Of a stretch of DNA of 64,000 nt, positions 8,576 through 16,865 are shown in pieces. The notes beneath the pieces are model-generated. The model saw only the letters and a list, made by a program, of their open reading frames with translations, did no database searches and was not told where the DNA came from. Position 1 is the stretch's first letter; every line of letters starts with the position of its first letter. The DNA is from CALLCD01 sp039817885 (lineage in GTDB: Bacteria > Pseudomonadota > Alphaproteobacteria > Caulobacterales > Hyphomonadaceae): positions 33,605 through 97,604 of the forward strand of contig JBCBUY010000001.1 in assembly GCA_039817885.1 (NCBI GenBank). Reading direction: 5' to 3'. The translations under genes were made by a program, and so were the position numbers.

Positions 8576-9190
8576 TTAGCACCTAGCAGCGGCTGTATAA
8601 TCACTGTCAGGATTAACAGCAATATCGCCATCATCCAGCATATCACGACCAACGAGCAGCGGATAATTGAAACGGGTACGGTCTGCGAGGCTAACTTCTC
8701 CCTCAACCAGGATACCGGCAATGCACAGCTCAAGCTCGACAACCGGGCGGCGCTCAACACCGCCACTGCGGCGCTTGATCGCTACGGTCCGCACCACTTC
8801 GCGCTCCAGAATACGTTCCTCGCCTTCTTCATTAGACACGCGAAACACAACCGTGCGCGACGATTGGCCCTCAACATTGGCGTCGTCGGGATCGAAGTCC
8901 AACATCTCCTCGTCTTCATCGGTTTCCGTATGAAGTTCGAGCTGCTCTTCCTCGCTGAGCTCATCACGGCTCAAAATCTCAGCATGTATGGCCGATGTCT
9001 TGGCCCCTGTATCCAATTTGGCATCTACCCGAATGTCTACCGAGGTTATCGTGGCATGCTCCAGCCACCCCAAAATGTGGATCTGATCATCAGCATGGGC
9101 ACCCACCGCGCCTAAACTGGTTAATGCAAGCGCCGCGGCAATAGCCGTGCGCAATGGTCGGAACGTTGTGCTTCTCATTATCTGCTCCAA
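8576..9190 (-). CDS. Exported retropepsin-like (RimK-associated, 'ATP-dependent zinc protease' family) protein
   Basis: Signal peptide at residues 1-33 (ALALTSLGAVGAHA), then a pepsin/retropepsin-type domain. It includes the catalytic-type motif VDAKLDTGAKTSAIHA near residue 55 and VSLADRTRFNYPLLVGRDML near 175. Between them is a very acidic insert (SRDELSEEEQLELHTETDED). The family is named a zinc protease in databases, but the DTGA motif suggests an aspartic-protease fold. Start ATG at 9190 is preceded by GGAGCAG. It is the first gene of the cassette with the 7TM transglutaminase-like and ATP-grasp genes. Confidence 0.85.
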   Translation of the reverse strand: MEQIMRSTTFRPLRTAIAAALALTSLGAVGAHADDQIHILGWLEHATITSVDIRVDAKLDTGAKTSAIHAEILSRDELSEEEQLELHTETDEDEEMLDFDPDDANVEGQSSRTVVFRVSNEEGEERILEREVVRTVAIKRRSGGVERRPVVELELCIAGILVEGEVSLADRTRFNYPLLVGRDMLDDGDIAVNPDSDYTAAARC

Positions 9191-9547
9191 TCAACCCGAA
9201 TGGATCTCCTGTGATGCATAAAAGGAGCCTATTGGCTCACCCGCCCCAGGGGAAGAACATTATATGGTTGATTTTATTGAATTTTTCACCCTGATTATGG
9301 ATTGACCCTTAATCCACCTAATTCGTCTAATCCGCTATATTCCCTTCAGACACGTATTTTATGTCCAAGTTGGGGCACCTTCATGGTTACTCTCGGCAAC
9401 AGTAAGGCTGCGGATTAACCATTTTGTCATCTGGAGATCAAGTCCTGGCAAATTCTAACGAATCCGAGCTCCCTGCCTTGCCTTCCCGGTCCGGGCCTTG
9501 CACTCTTCAAACGATTGCCAGAACGGCACATCCATAGGGAAAGAAGC
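9191..9547 (+). other. Divergent intergenic region, AT-rich
   Basis: About 357 bases separate the leftward protease cassette from the rightward GH16/ExoA genes and must hold both promoters. The centre is clearly more AT-rich than its flanks. It contains three tandem 9-bp units at 9310-9336. I found no convincing -35/-10 pair, no coding potential and no RNA gene. Confidence 0.6.
9310..9336 (+). repeat. Three tandem 9-bp units, consensus TAATYCRYC-like
   Basis: The units are TAATCCACC, TAATTCGTC and TAATCCGCT, directly abutting. They lie between the divergent protease cassette and the GH16 gene, where a regulator could bind. Could be chance in an AT-rich spacer. Confidence 0.4.
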
Positions 9548-10483
9548 ATGCGAGGACGTTTTGGCAGACCCCAGTATCCGAGGCTCGGATTTGGTTTCCA
9601 TATCCTGACATTCACGGGATTGTGCGCCATCTGGCTCGGCGCAGCTCACCTCATTGAGGGGGGCCAACGAGACGAGCTTTCAGAAGCGCCGGATAGGATT
9701 AGCACCGATCTTGTGCGCCGCTCTCATCCGGGAGACGCCGGCGCGGCCTTTGTAAAATGGTTCTCCGACGGGCACGACGAGAGCCGTTGGTATCGGTCTG
9801 ACTTCGATCTGGTGGAAAACATTGCCCAGGTCGGCTGGTCTGCTGAGCATATCAGTTTTGACAAGGATTCGGCGCACCTTTGGATAACAGACAAACCGAG
9901 CCCGACGAATCCTTACACATCTGGTGAGTATCAGAAACGTGGTTGGTACAGCTTCGGCCGGTTTGAAGTGGTCATGAAAGCCGCGAAAGGTTCCGGGCTC
10001 GTCTCCTCCTTCTTTACCCATACGGGCCCATACTTTGATGATCCCCACGATGAGATTGATTTTGAGTTTCTCGGCAAGGACACAAATCGGGTCTGGTTGA
10101 ACTGGTTCTCAAACGGACAGGCGGGCGAAGCAAAATGGCACGAACTCGGCTTCGATGCCGCCGAGGCCTTCCACCATTACGCCTTTGAATGGACCCCGGA
10201 CACGATCCGCTGGTTCGTCGATGGGGTATTGGTCTATGAGCGTCCAGAAGGATCGCGGCCCGTTCCCGTGACACCAGGCCGGATTATCGTCAATCTATGG
10301 ACAGGCCGGGAAGCACAATTCGACTGGCACGGCGAACCCAACTTCGATGTCGCCAGCCATGCCAGCTACCAATGCATCTCGTTTCGCGCCCTCGATGATC
10401 TCACCTCGCCGCAATGCTCAGATGGCTGGCCGCTTCCGACCACCACCGATCCGGCAGAAGCCTTGCAGGTCGCCACGAGATAA
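9548..10483 (+). CDS. Glycoside hydrolase family 16 endo-glucanase, ExoK-like
   Basis: An exported beta-glycanase of the lichenase/ExoK group, which trims or depolymerises exopolysaccharide. An N-terminal hydrophobic stretch (LTFTGLCAIWLGAAHLI) directs export. The catalytic core holds YTSGEYQKRGWYSFGRFE, the GH16 motif DEIDFEFLG with both catalytic glutamates near residue 165, and FHHYAFEWTPDTIRWFVDG. Start chosen at ATG 9548, with AGGGA about eight bases upstream; a TTG at 9515 would add 11 residues. It is followed 23 bases later by an ExoA-like transferase, so a role in processing the polysaccharide of this locus is likely. Confidence 0.9.
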   Translation: MRGRFGRPQYPRLGFGFHILTFTGLCAIWLGAAHLIEGGQRDELSEAPDRISTDLVRRSHPGDAGAAFVKWFSDGHDESRWYRSDFDLVENIAQVGWSAEHISFDKDSAHLWITDKPSPTNPYTSGEYQKRGWYSFGRFEVVMKAAKGSGLVSSFFTHTGPYFDDPHDEIDFEFLGKDTNRVWLNWFSNGQAGEAKWHELGFDAAEAFHHYAFEWTPDTIRWFVDGVLVYERPEGSRPVPVTPGRIIVNLWTGREAQFDWHGEPNFDVASHASYQCISFRALDDLTSPQCSDGWPLPTTTDPAEALQVATR

Positions 10484-10506
10484 ACTGCCATCGGAAGGCG
10501 TTGATC

Positions 10507-11535
10507 ATGACCGTTGCCGACACAGAGCGCCAAATTGGGACACCCTCTCGCCAGAAAAATGTCGCTGGTGGACAGGTCCTTGTTGCCGTCCCGACCCTCA
10601 ATGAAGCCGTCCATATCGAGGCCTGCATCCGATCTTTGCTGGCGGGGGATGATCGGTTGGCCGATATCAAGCTCGTCGTTGCTGACGGCGGAAGCACGGA
10701 CAGCACATGCAAAATTGTGCAGGCGCTTCAGACCGAATTCCCGAATCTGCATCTGATCCACAATTCGAAGAAACTACAGTCTGCGGCCGTAAACCTGGTG
10801 GCCAGGGAACAAAGATCAGATGGCCATATCTATCTTATCCGCTGCGATGCCCATGCCGCCTACCCTCCGGGATACATTATGGCGGTGGCTGACCGTCTGG
10901 CGGCGAAAAAGACCGGTTCGCTTGTCGTGTGCATGGACTCCGTCGGCGGCGACACTTGCTTCCAAAGGGCGAATGCGTGGGTCGTTGACACGCCGATCGG
11001 GTCCGGCGGATCTGCACACAGGGCCGGAGCCAAATCCGGCTTCGTCGATCATGGCCACCACGCCGGATTTGACCTCGCAGCCTTCACGTCTGTGGGCGGC
11101 TATGATGAGACGTTTTCACACAATGAAGATGCCGAGCTTGATCACCGATTGGTCGCAGCGGGCGAGAGAATCTGGCTCGATGCAGACATAAGGCTGGATT
11201 ACCATCCGCGGAGCGACGCCAAATCACTTGCAAAGCAATATGTCAGCTATGGCAAAGGCCGTGCGCGAACGCTGCTAAAGCACCGAAAAGTGCCGAAGCT
11301 GCGGCAACTCGCCCCCGTTGCCGTCTTCCTCGGATCTATTGTCAGCGTCCTATTGGCACCGCTCGTGCCGTGGGTGCTCGTCGCGCCGGCGGCCTATTTA
11401 AGCTTGTTGGTGGGGACATCGGCCTGGGGTCTCGTGGCGATGAGATCAGCTTGCGGCCTTCTGGCCGGACCAGCAGCCGGAATAATGCACATGGCCTGGG
11501 CCACGGGCTTCCTGCGACAATTGATTAAGCGCTAA
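10507..11535 (+). CDS. GT2 glycosyltransferase, succinoglycan ExoA-like
   Basis: Transfers a sugar to the growing lipid-linked repeat at the inner face of the cytoplasmic membrane. The GT-A core shows VAVPTLNEAVHIEACI, VVADGGSTDST, the acceptor-site VGGYDETFSHNEDAELDHRL and downstream DYHPRSDAKSLAKQY, which together resemble ExoA more than generic GT2 proteins. The C-terminal 90 residues carry two to three membrane helices, as in ExoA. Start is the ATG at 10507 with GGAAGG ahead; the frame is open further upstream but overlaps the GH16 gene. Confidence 0.88.
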   Translation: MTVADTERQIGTPSRQKNVAGGQVLVAVPTLNEAVHIEACIRSLLAGDDRLADIKLVVADGGSTDSTCKIVQALQTEFPNLHLIHNSKKLQSAAVNLVAREQRSDGHIYLIRCDAHAAYPPGYIMAVADRLAAKKTGSLVVCMDSVGGDTCFQRANAWVVDTPIGSGGSAHRAGAKSGFVDHGHHAGFDLAAFTSVGGYDETFSHNEDAELDHRLVAAGERIWLDADIRLDYHPRSDAKSLAKQYVSYGKGRARTLLKHRKVPKLRQLAPVAVFLGSIVSVLLAPLVPWVLVAPAAYLSLLVGTSAWGLVAMRSACGLLAGPAAGIMHMAWATGFLRQLIKR

Positions 11536-11574
11536 TCGACGCAAATGCTTTTTTGCTGAGGAGGTCGACCGGCT

Positions 11575-12264
11575 TTAGACCGCTCCCCGGGCGAAAAGAA
11601 CAGCTGGAATGGTACGAAGCAGAATCCACAGATCCTTCCACACAGATACGTCGGCCGCATACGCTGTGTCATAAGCGACGCGTTTCTTGTAGGATGTATC
11701 GGACCGACCATTGACCTGCCACAAGCCGGTCACCCCAGGCCGAACGGAATCATAGGCCTTGATCTGATCGCCATATCTCTCCACTTCCTCGTCGATAATC
11801 GGCCGTGGGCCAACGATCGACATTTCACCGCGAATGATATTCAGCAATTGCGGAAGTTCGTCGAGGCTCGTGCGACGGAGGAATTGACCGAGAAAAGTCA
11901 CGCGGGGGTCTCTCTGGAACTTCTGGTTCTCTTCCCATTCAGCTGCCATGACTGGATCGGTCGCGAGAATGGTTTTCAGAATTTCATCCGCGTCCGGACG
12001 CATGGTCCGGAACTTCATGCATAGGAAATAAACACCGCCCTGGCCGCGCCGACTCTGAATGAAGAACATGCTTCCGCCGTCCTGCAATTTTATCAGTAGA
12101 CCAATGATAAGCATGGCGGGCGACAGGAAGACGAACAATAGACATGAAAGAACAATGTCCAGGACGCGCTTCCCAATGGGCTGCTCGCTCTCGAATGTGT
12201 CGGCGTTCTCGCCGGCAACCAATGTTCGTGTTGCGCCGTTTTCTACAGCTGATTCGTACTTCAT
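11575..12264 (-). CDS. exoY: Initiating sugar-1-phosphate transferase, ExoY-like
   Basis: Moves a sugar 1-phosphate (galactose in the ExoY prototype) from a UDP-sugar to undecaprenyl phosphate, starting repeat-unit synthesis. A membrane hairpin (DIVLSCLLFVFLSPAMLII) near residue 40 precedes the catalytic domain. That domain has CMKFRTM, RRTSLDELPQLLNIIRGEMS, VGPRP and RPGVTGLWQVNGRS. Without the longer N-terminal extension it is 229 residues, close to ExoY. I chose ATG 12264 with GGGACGAG upstream; GTG at 12342 would add 26 residues. It is convergent with the ExoA-like gene. A CtrA box lies about 230 bases upstream. Confidence 0.9.
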   Translation of the reverse strand: MKYESAVENGATRTLVAGENADTFESEQPIGKRVLDIVLSCLLFVFLSPAMLIIGLLIKLQDGGSMFFIQSRRGQGGVYFLCMKFRTMRPDADEILKTILATDPVMAAEWEENQKFQRDPRVTFLGQFLRRTSLDELPQLLNIIRGEMSIVGPRPIIDEEVERYGDQIKAYDSVRPGVTGLWQVNGRSDTSYKKRVAYDTAYAADVSVWKDLWILLRTIPAVLFARGAV

Positions 12265-12496
12265 TACGCTCGTCCCGAGATTCCCGATTTGGACCCATCT
12301 ATCGAGACCAAAACAAGATTTGCGCCAATTTGCCGAACCCACTCACCAACCCCAATGAGACAGACATTTCGTCTTATACCGTTCGCCGTGTTCAGCTGCT
12401 CAATCGTCCCACCTAACGATCTTGCGCCTCACAGTGATCGAATTACCGGGAACCCCCAGGTCTCGTAGTCGTCGAATGACTCCCTGCTCGCTAGCC

Positions 12497-12511
12497 TTAA
12501 CGTAGTGTTAA
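12497..12511 (-). promoter_or_regulatory. Putative CtrA-binding site (TTAA-N7-TTAA)
   Basis: TTAACGTAGTGTTAA matches the full alphaproteobacterial CtrA consensus TTAA-N7-TTAA. GACTC, a CcrM-type GANTC site, is 15 bases away. It is about 230 bases upstream of exoY and 500 upstream of the micro-ORF. Binding is inferred. Confidence 0.5.
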
Positions 12512-12953
12512 TCTCATCCCAGCTCGCAATTCCACCTATTTCTCCCCACAAGCGAGCATTTTTTTGCACTGCGCAAATATTGATCATCCGCACCCGATCA
12601 AATGCCCGCCAGACTAACCTTGAACTACTCTTGACAATGACATTCAGCAGGGCTTTTGCGCACAGTAAACGCCAATAACCACAGGGCATTCGGCAACTTT
12701 TCCACGCCCTTACCCACAGACTATCCAACAGCTATCGCATCTCGGATATCACACCAGCCTGCCTTGCAAGTTAAAGTAATCACTGAGAAATTTCTGCTGC
12801 AATGCACAGAAACCTGCTGGAGAGCACGCCCGGATTTCATTTGCATACCAACTTTATCCAACAGCTTGGTCCGCCGTGCTAGGTTCTGTGAAAGCAGCAT
12901 TCACTGACCGTTACAAATACAAATCGGAACCGTGCCAGCGCGGCATTAGCAGC

Positions 12954-12984
12954 TTGTTAGTATTTTCAGCGGCATTGTTAGTAT
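12954..12984 (+). repeat. Two direct repeats TTGTTAGTAT, 21 bp apart
   Basis: Identical 10-mers start at 12954 and 12975, two helical turns apart, immediately before AGGAGG at 12985-12990. They could be operator half-sites or a core promoter region for the small genes downstream. Confidence 0.4.
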
Positions 12985-12994
12985 AGGAGGATTG

Positions 12995-13072
12995 GTGATC
13001 AGTTATGACCTCGAAACGACAACTCGTTTCGGAATGACAGTAAACTGCTCCCAAGCTGAGAAGTTTTGGTGA
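12995..13072 (+). CDS. Possible 25-residue leader peptide
   Basis: A consensus AGGAGG at 12985-12990 is followed four bases later by GTG. It opens 25 codons reading VISYDLETTTRF then GMTVNCSQAEKFW before TGA at 13070. That stop overlaps the GTG start of the next small gene by four bases (GTGA), the classic arrangement for translational coupling. The peptide resembles nothing I know. It may be a coupling leader rather than a functional product. An alternative is that the Shine-Dalgarno serves another nearby start, but none fits better. Confidence 0.4.
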   Translation: MISYDLETTTRFGMTVNCSQAEKFW

Positions 13073-13284
13073 CAATATCTACACCCCCTTCCCTTAGCCC
13101 ATCCGCAACGGCAGCATCCGCGGTACCGCGACCCCCAGTTTCAGGAAAAAGTCGGCTGAATGATCTTCCCTACAGGGACGATTCTGTAAGATGGCCACTC
13201 TGGAAAACAGCCCTGCTGGTCTTGCTATTTTGCACAGGTTTTTGGACCGGTATAACGTACACTGTCATCCAACTCTTTTCATAG
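13069..13284 (+). CDS. Small single-TM membrane protein of unknown function
   Basis: 71 residues from GTG 13069. A Ser/Pro-rich cytosolic N-terminus (about 1-25) leads to the polar block LNDLPYRDDSVRWPLW and a C-terminal helix (TALLVLLFCTGFWTGITYTV). The pattern of a charged LPYRDD stretch before one tail helix looks conserved rather than random. The gene overlaps the upstream micro-ORF and is convergent with the GT2 gene, six bases away. Sitting inside the polysaccharide locus, it may be an accessory to assembly or signalling; no function can be assigned. Confidence 0.55.
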   Translation: MTISTPPSLSPSATAASAVPRPPVSGKSRLNDLPYRDDSVRWPLWKTALLVLLFCTGFWTGITYTVIQLFS

Positions 13285-13290
13285 CTCAGG

Positions 13291-14262
13291 CTACAAAGCC
13301 GCCGGCCGGGTCGATGTTTTCAATTTCTGACCTGCGATCCGAAGGAACTCCGAGGTCATAAACGGAACCGATTGCGGAGCCCGAACGAGCGCGGCCAAGG
13401 CGCGCCCCAAATGTCGCGACTTTATGGCCTCAACAAGCATGGCAAAATTCCGGTTGTCGCGCCGCTGACGCAGCATTCTCTTCGAGGCCTGCTTTTCGTC
13501 CGGTGTGAAGCCCGCCTCATATCGGCGTACAAAGGCCTCGCAAGCCCCTACGATGGAAGCCGCATTCTCAGCGCTGAGCCGCCAGGAAAGCGACCCCTGA
13601 CGACGCGTATAATAGTAAAGCGCCTGTGGCGTCAGCACCATGGACGCCCCTTGCGCCAGAAGATGAGCGACGAAAAAGAAATCCTCGCTGTTTCGAAGCG
13701 TCTCATCATACCCCATACGAAGGGCTGACCGGCGGAAAAGCGGCTTGAGATACCCAAGAGACGCCCCAAACCGGTCCTCGTCTCGCGGATCCATATACTC
13801 GCGCAAAGATACTTTATGCACCGAGCCATCCTCTGGCAGGTTCAGAAAACGCCCAAGCGCCGCTCCGCCAGGAGCATCTTCGACCTCCAACATGTTGTCG
13901 ACCACGATATCCGCGCTTTCCGTTTCTGCGATATCAACGAGCGTTCGCAGCCGCATGGGGTCCATGGCGTCGTCGTCATCAAGAACAGCCACAAATGGCG
14001 CGCGAGATAGCTGGATTGCCCTGTTGCGCGCGGCAGCAGGACCTCGATTTTCCGGGAAGGTCTCTAACCGAATACGCGGATCGGCGGCGGCGATGGCCTT
14101 GACGACCTCGCCCGTATGGTCGGGTGACGCATCCTCAACAACGATCATCTCCCAGCGAATGTCCTTTTGGGCCTGAACCGAAGCGATGGACGCCGATATG
14201 AAGTCTGCCGACTTCCATGCCGGCATAATCACGCTGATCTCCGGGCGATCGTCGTCGATCAT
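13291..14262 (-). CDS. GT2 glycosyltransferase, ExoO/ExoW-like
   Basis: Cytoplasmic, membrane-associated sugar transferase. The GT-A fold opens with ISVIMPAWKSADFISASI, followed by VVEDASPDHT, NRGPAAARNRAI and the metal-binding VLDDDDAMDP near residue 95. The catalytic-loop region GYDETLRNSEDFFF comes near 195. The C-terminal region is soluble. Length 323 matches the succinoglycan ExoO/ExoW group. The start overlaps the polymerase stop by four bases (ATGA). It is the last gene of the reverse operon. Sugar and linkage cannot be read. Confidence 0.85.
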   Translation of the reverse strand: MIDDDRPEISVIMPAWKSADFISASIASVQAQKDIRWEMIVVEDASPDHTGEVVKAIAAADPRIRLETFPENRGPAAARNRAIQLSRAPFVAVLDDDDAMDPMRLRTLVDIAETESADIVVDNMLEVEDAPGGAALGRFLNLPEDGSVHKVSLREYMDPRDEDRFGASLGYLKPLFRRSALRMGYDETLRNSEDFFFVAHLLAQGASMVLTPQALYYYTRRQGSLSWRLSAENAASIVGACEAFVRRYEAGFTPDEKQASKRMLRQRRDNRNFAMLVEAIKSRHLGRALAALVRAPQSVPFMTSEFLRIAGQKLKTSTRPAAL

Positions 14263-15572
14263 GGTCTTGCCGCGATCACATCGGGCAGAGGCGGCATCGG
14301 TGGTGGCGGGGGAGCCAGCACCTGCCGAAATCTCGCAGGTTCAGCAACCGCGGATACACCGGCCACGAGAAACAGAACGATGCCAATATCAATCACCCCG
14401 AACAATACCGACTCTGTGAACGTCACCGCAAACGTGCTGACCGCAATCAGGACAAGGAAGGCTTGGGGCATGTCAGGTACGCGCAACCAGTGCCGAACAG
14501 CGCCGCTCAGGACCCATCCGATTTGCACGATCATAAAGGCAAGGCCCACCCGTCCGAGGTGAACAAGGCTTTCATAATAGACCGAGTGGAAAGAGAATTT
14601 CGTACCCGGTCGTTTATGGGAATAAGCCAAAATGGACTCAGCATCGCCATTCAACGGCGTCCAGAACCCTGCAGCTCCTACCCCCAACCAGGGCCGCTGC
14701 TCAGCCAGTCGGGCCGCATCGGCCCATAACACCGTGCGATTGGTCAATGTTGTATCCTTACCAATAAGGAACAGACCGTCGTTCAACAGAGTGTTGTTCG
14801 GCAGATTGAGGACCACAAGCCCCCCCGCAGCGACGACGGTCCCGGCCACCAAGACCAACAATGAGCGCAAATGTCTGATCTTGCTCACATTCGTCCAAAC
14901 CAGCCAAATCGACACCATGAGAACGATCGAACCGCCTGCCAGGAGCAGAGCCGTTGCGGACTCGCCCTGAATGACAAGATAGGTCGTCAGAACAACGAAA
15001 GGTAAGGCCGACAAGCGCAATGCGGTGTTCTGCCCTCGGTCAAGCGCGACCCCCAAACAAACCATAGCAATAAGCTGCATACGGACGGCAAAGATGTTCT
15101 TTTCGGCATAGAGCCCCTCCGTTGTACCAACTTTCGGAACCTCGAAGAGGGCGACGATCGCTGACACAGCGCAAGCAAAAAATGCCGCGCGAACAATTTC
15201 TCTGGGCGTCAACCGACTGCACAAATAGATCGCGATGACCGCCGTTGCCGTCATCATAATACCAAGCCTGAGCGCCGCCGTGCTCGACGCAGACCAAAGC
15301 GTTGAAGCAATTGCCAGCGCTGGAATGAGCAAAATGGGCCAGGCCCGCAGCGCAACGGGAAGCGTCTGCTCATACCTCAGTGCGGCACTTCCGAGAAAAT
15401 AGGCGACCAACGGATAGAGCAGCAGCTCGTCATTCGGAAAGGGAATAAACGACGCCAGAAACCATAGAGAGATAAGTGCCTGCTCCCAAAGAGGTGCGCT
15501 CTGCCTCGGCACAAGGACATGCTGAAGCGACACCTCGGAGGGGTCAGGAAGAAATCGCGCCGCAGCGGTCAT
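14259..15572 (-). CDS. O-antigen ligase/Wzy-type polymerase, ExoQ-like
   Basis: A polytopic inner-membrane protein of 437 residues with ten to twelve hydrophobic helices (SLWFLASFIPFPNDELLLYP, AVIAIYLCSRL, TVVAAGGLVVLNL). It has a large periplasmic loop (WLGVGAAGFWTPLNGDAES, then HSVYYESLVHLGRVGL), which is the Wzy/WaaL signature region. It probably polymerises undecaprenyl-linked repeats at the periplasmic face. It is coupled by ATGA overlaps both to the upstream ExoL-like gene and to the downstream GT2. Polymerase is favoured over ligase because of the Exo context. Confidence 0.85.
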   Translation of the reverse strand: MTAAARFLPDPSEVSLQHVLVPRQSAPLWEQALISLWFLASFIPFPNDELLLYPLVAYFLGSAALRYEQTLPVALRAWPILLIPALAIASTLWSASSTAALRLGIMMTATAVIAIYLCSRLTPREIVRAAFFACAVSAIVALFEVPKVGTTEGLYAEKNIFAVRMQLIAMVCLGVALDRGQNTALRLSALPFVVLTTYLVIQGESATALLLAGGSIVLMVSIWLVWTNVSKIRHLRSLLVLVAGTVVAAGGLVVLNLPNNTLLNDGLFLIGKDTTLTNRTVLWADAARLAEQRPWLGVGAAGFWTPLNGDAESILAYSHKRPGTKFSFHSVYYESLVHLGRVGLAFMIVQIGWVLSGAVRHWLRVPDMPQAFLVLIAVSTFAVTFTESVLFGVIDIGIVLFLVAGVSAVAEPARFRQVLAPPPPPMPPLPDVIAARP

Positions 15573-16755
15573 TGACTGGTCTCACTCCCGTTTATCGACT
15601 GAACGATAATATCATTCATAGCGCCTCGCGGCTCCACAAAAACCTCAACTGGCAGGGCCAACAAGGCATCGCTTTTCTGAGCGATGCTCTCACGCTGGGT
15701 CAGAAGATCGCCAATGAGGTCTTCCAGGGTGCTATGCAAGGGTTCCGCCACTTCGTACCCCCCACTGTGCGATTGGATCCAGTTTGCCGTCTCAGTTCCC
15801 TCTGGAGCAATGGCAGGCACGCCAAAATATCCTCCCTCATATAGCCGGTTCGGCAATAGCCAGACAGAATTGTAACCCGCCTCCATGAAATCGCCGGCCC
15901 AAACCACATCAACGGAGCCATAAATGGATGAAAGATCTTCCGGAGCTTTGAACGCACCCCCGAAGGAGATGTTGGAGCGGTCAGCAACGCGCGCATCGAA
16001 ATCGGGAATCTCACGGGCACTGACCCGGCCTCGCAGGTCAATATGCACCTTATCACCAAGGGAATCTGCGAGAGCAACAAGAAGGTCGAGGCTTCGCGAA
16101 CATCTCAAAATACCAAACCAACCGATACGCAAGGGCTCCGACTCCGGCGAGATACGAGACCTCCGTGGACGCTCACCATAATGCATACCGTCAACCATTC
16201 GGTTTTCCACGAGATGGGTGTGCGCATGCCCCCCATAGCGAGGCAAAAAGTGCTCTCTGACAAATGCAGGCGAGCTGACGACAAGTGCTTTGCAGCGGCG
16301 GAGCAGCCGATGTTCCAGGGCCCGCATGGCAGCCCCGAAGACATCCTCACGCGCCAGGAGCCGGTGAACGTCGAGGCATTCATAAATCACGGGTGTTTGC
16401 AGTCTGAGGTGACGCTTGGCCAAGAATGCGCAGGCCAGCATGTCCAGATTGCGGGCGTAAATGATATCGGCCTGTTGTAGCCGCCCTGAATTTGCCGCAA
16501 CCCGCGCGCCTTTGAAGATCTGCTGAAGGCGATTGAGAAAAGCCCATCTCGTGTTTCGCCGAGATCGGTATTGCTCCACTCGGTTTCGGCAGGTGCGCCG
16601 CGGCGCATCATGAAACCGTCGAGGCTCAGCCCACCAGCAATGAAAGCCGATGCACGCCGGCGAATAGCCGCGTCATAGACGTCATGGCCAAAAAAGGCGA
16701 CACGCACGGACCCTGGCATCAGCTCAGACTGAACCGCTGCTTCTGGTGCGTCCAT
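15569..16755 (-). pseudogene. ExoL-like glycosyltransferase broken by a single-base frameshift
   Basis: Two overlapping frames together make one family member. The upstream frame (from ATG 16755; 16719 possible) encodes VRVAFFGHDVYDAAIRRRA, GFMMRRG and EWSNTDLGET. The downstream frame, to 15569, encodes QQADIIYARNLDMLACAF, VIYECLDVHRLL, VVSSPAFVREHFLPRY and LPNRLYEGGYFGVPA. The join is expected at the CCC at 16543-16545 (GGG on the coding strand). One extra G there restores GETRDGAFLNRLQQIFKG and gives about 395 residues. As read, translation stops near 16387. This is either a real mutation or an assembly error. It lies between exoP and exoQ in the operon. Confidence 0.75.
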
Positions 16756-16865
16756 GCACTCAACCGGGGATCCCGAATTTCCAATCACGCGCGTCATTTG
16801 TCCGTCGAACCCTCGACCGAATATGAGCAACCTCAAACATCCAGCTCAACCAAGCCGGCACCCCA

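Larger units (their letters stand above)
12265..12994. other. Long divergent control region between exoY and the small-protein genes
   Basis: About 730 bases without a supported gene between leftward exoY and the rightward micro-ORF. It holds a perfect CtrA-type box (12497-12511), a GANTC methylation-type site (GACTC at 12478-12482) fifteen bases away, and two direct copies of TTGTTAGTAT 21 bp apart at 12954-12984. Short ORFs here have no ribosome-binding sites or recognisable products. A small RNA could be encoded but nothing specific shows it. Confidence 0.55.

Noticed and set aside
8576..9190. Calling the RimK-associated protein a zinc protease outright
   Set aside because: The database family name implies zinc, but the visible DTGA motif suggests a retropepsin-like fold; no HExxH is present.
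12343..12907. Short ORFs in the exoY/small-protein spacer
   Set aside because: No Shine-Dalgarno, no hydrophobic or conserved pattern, and AT-rich noncoding character.
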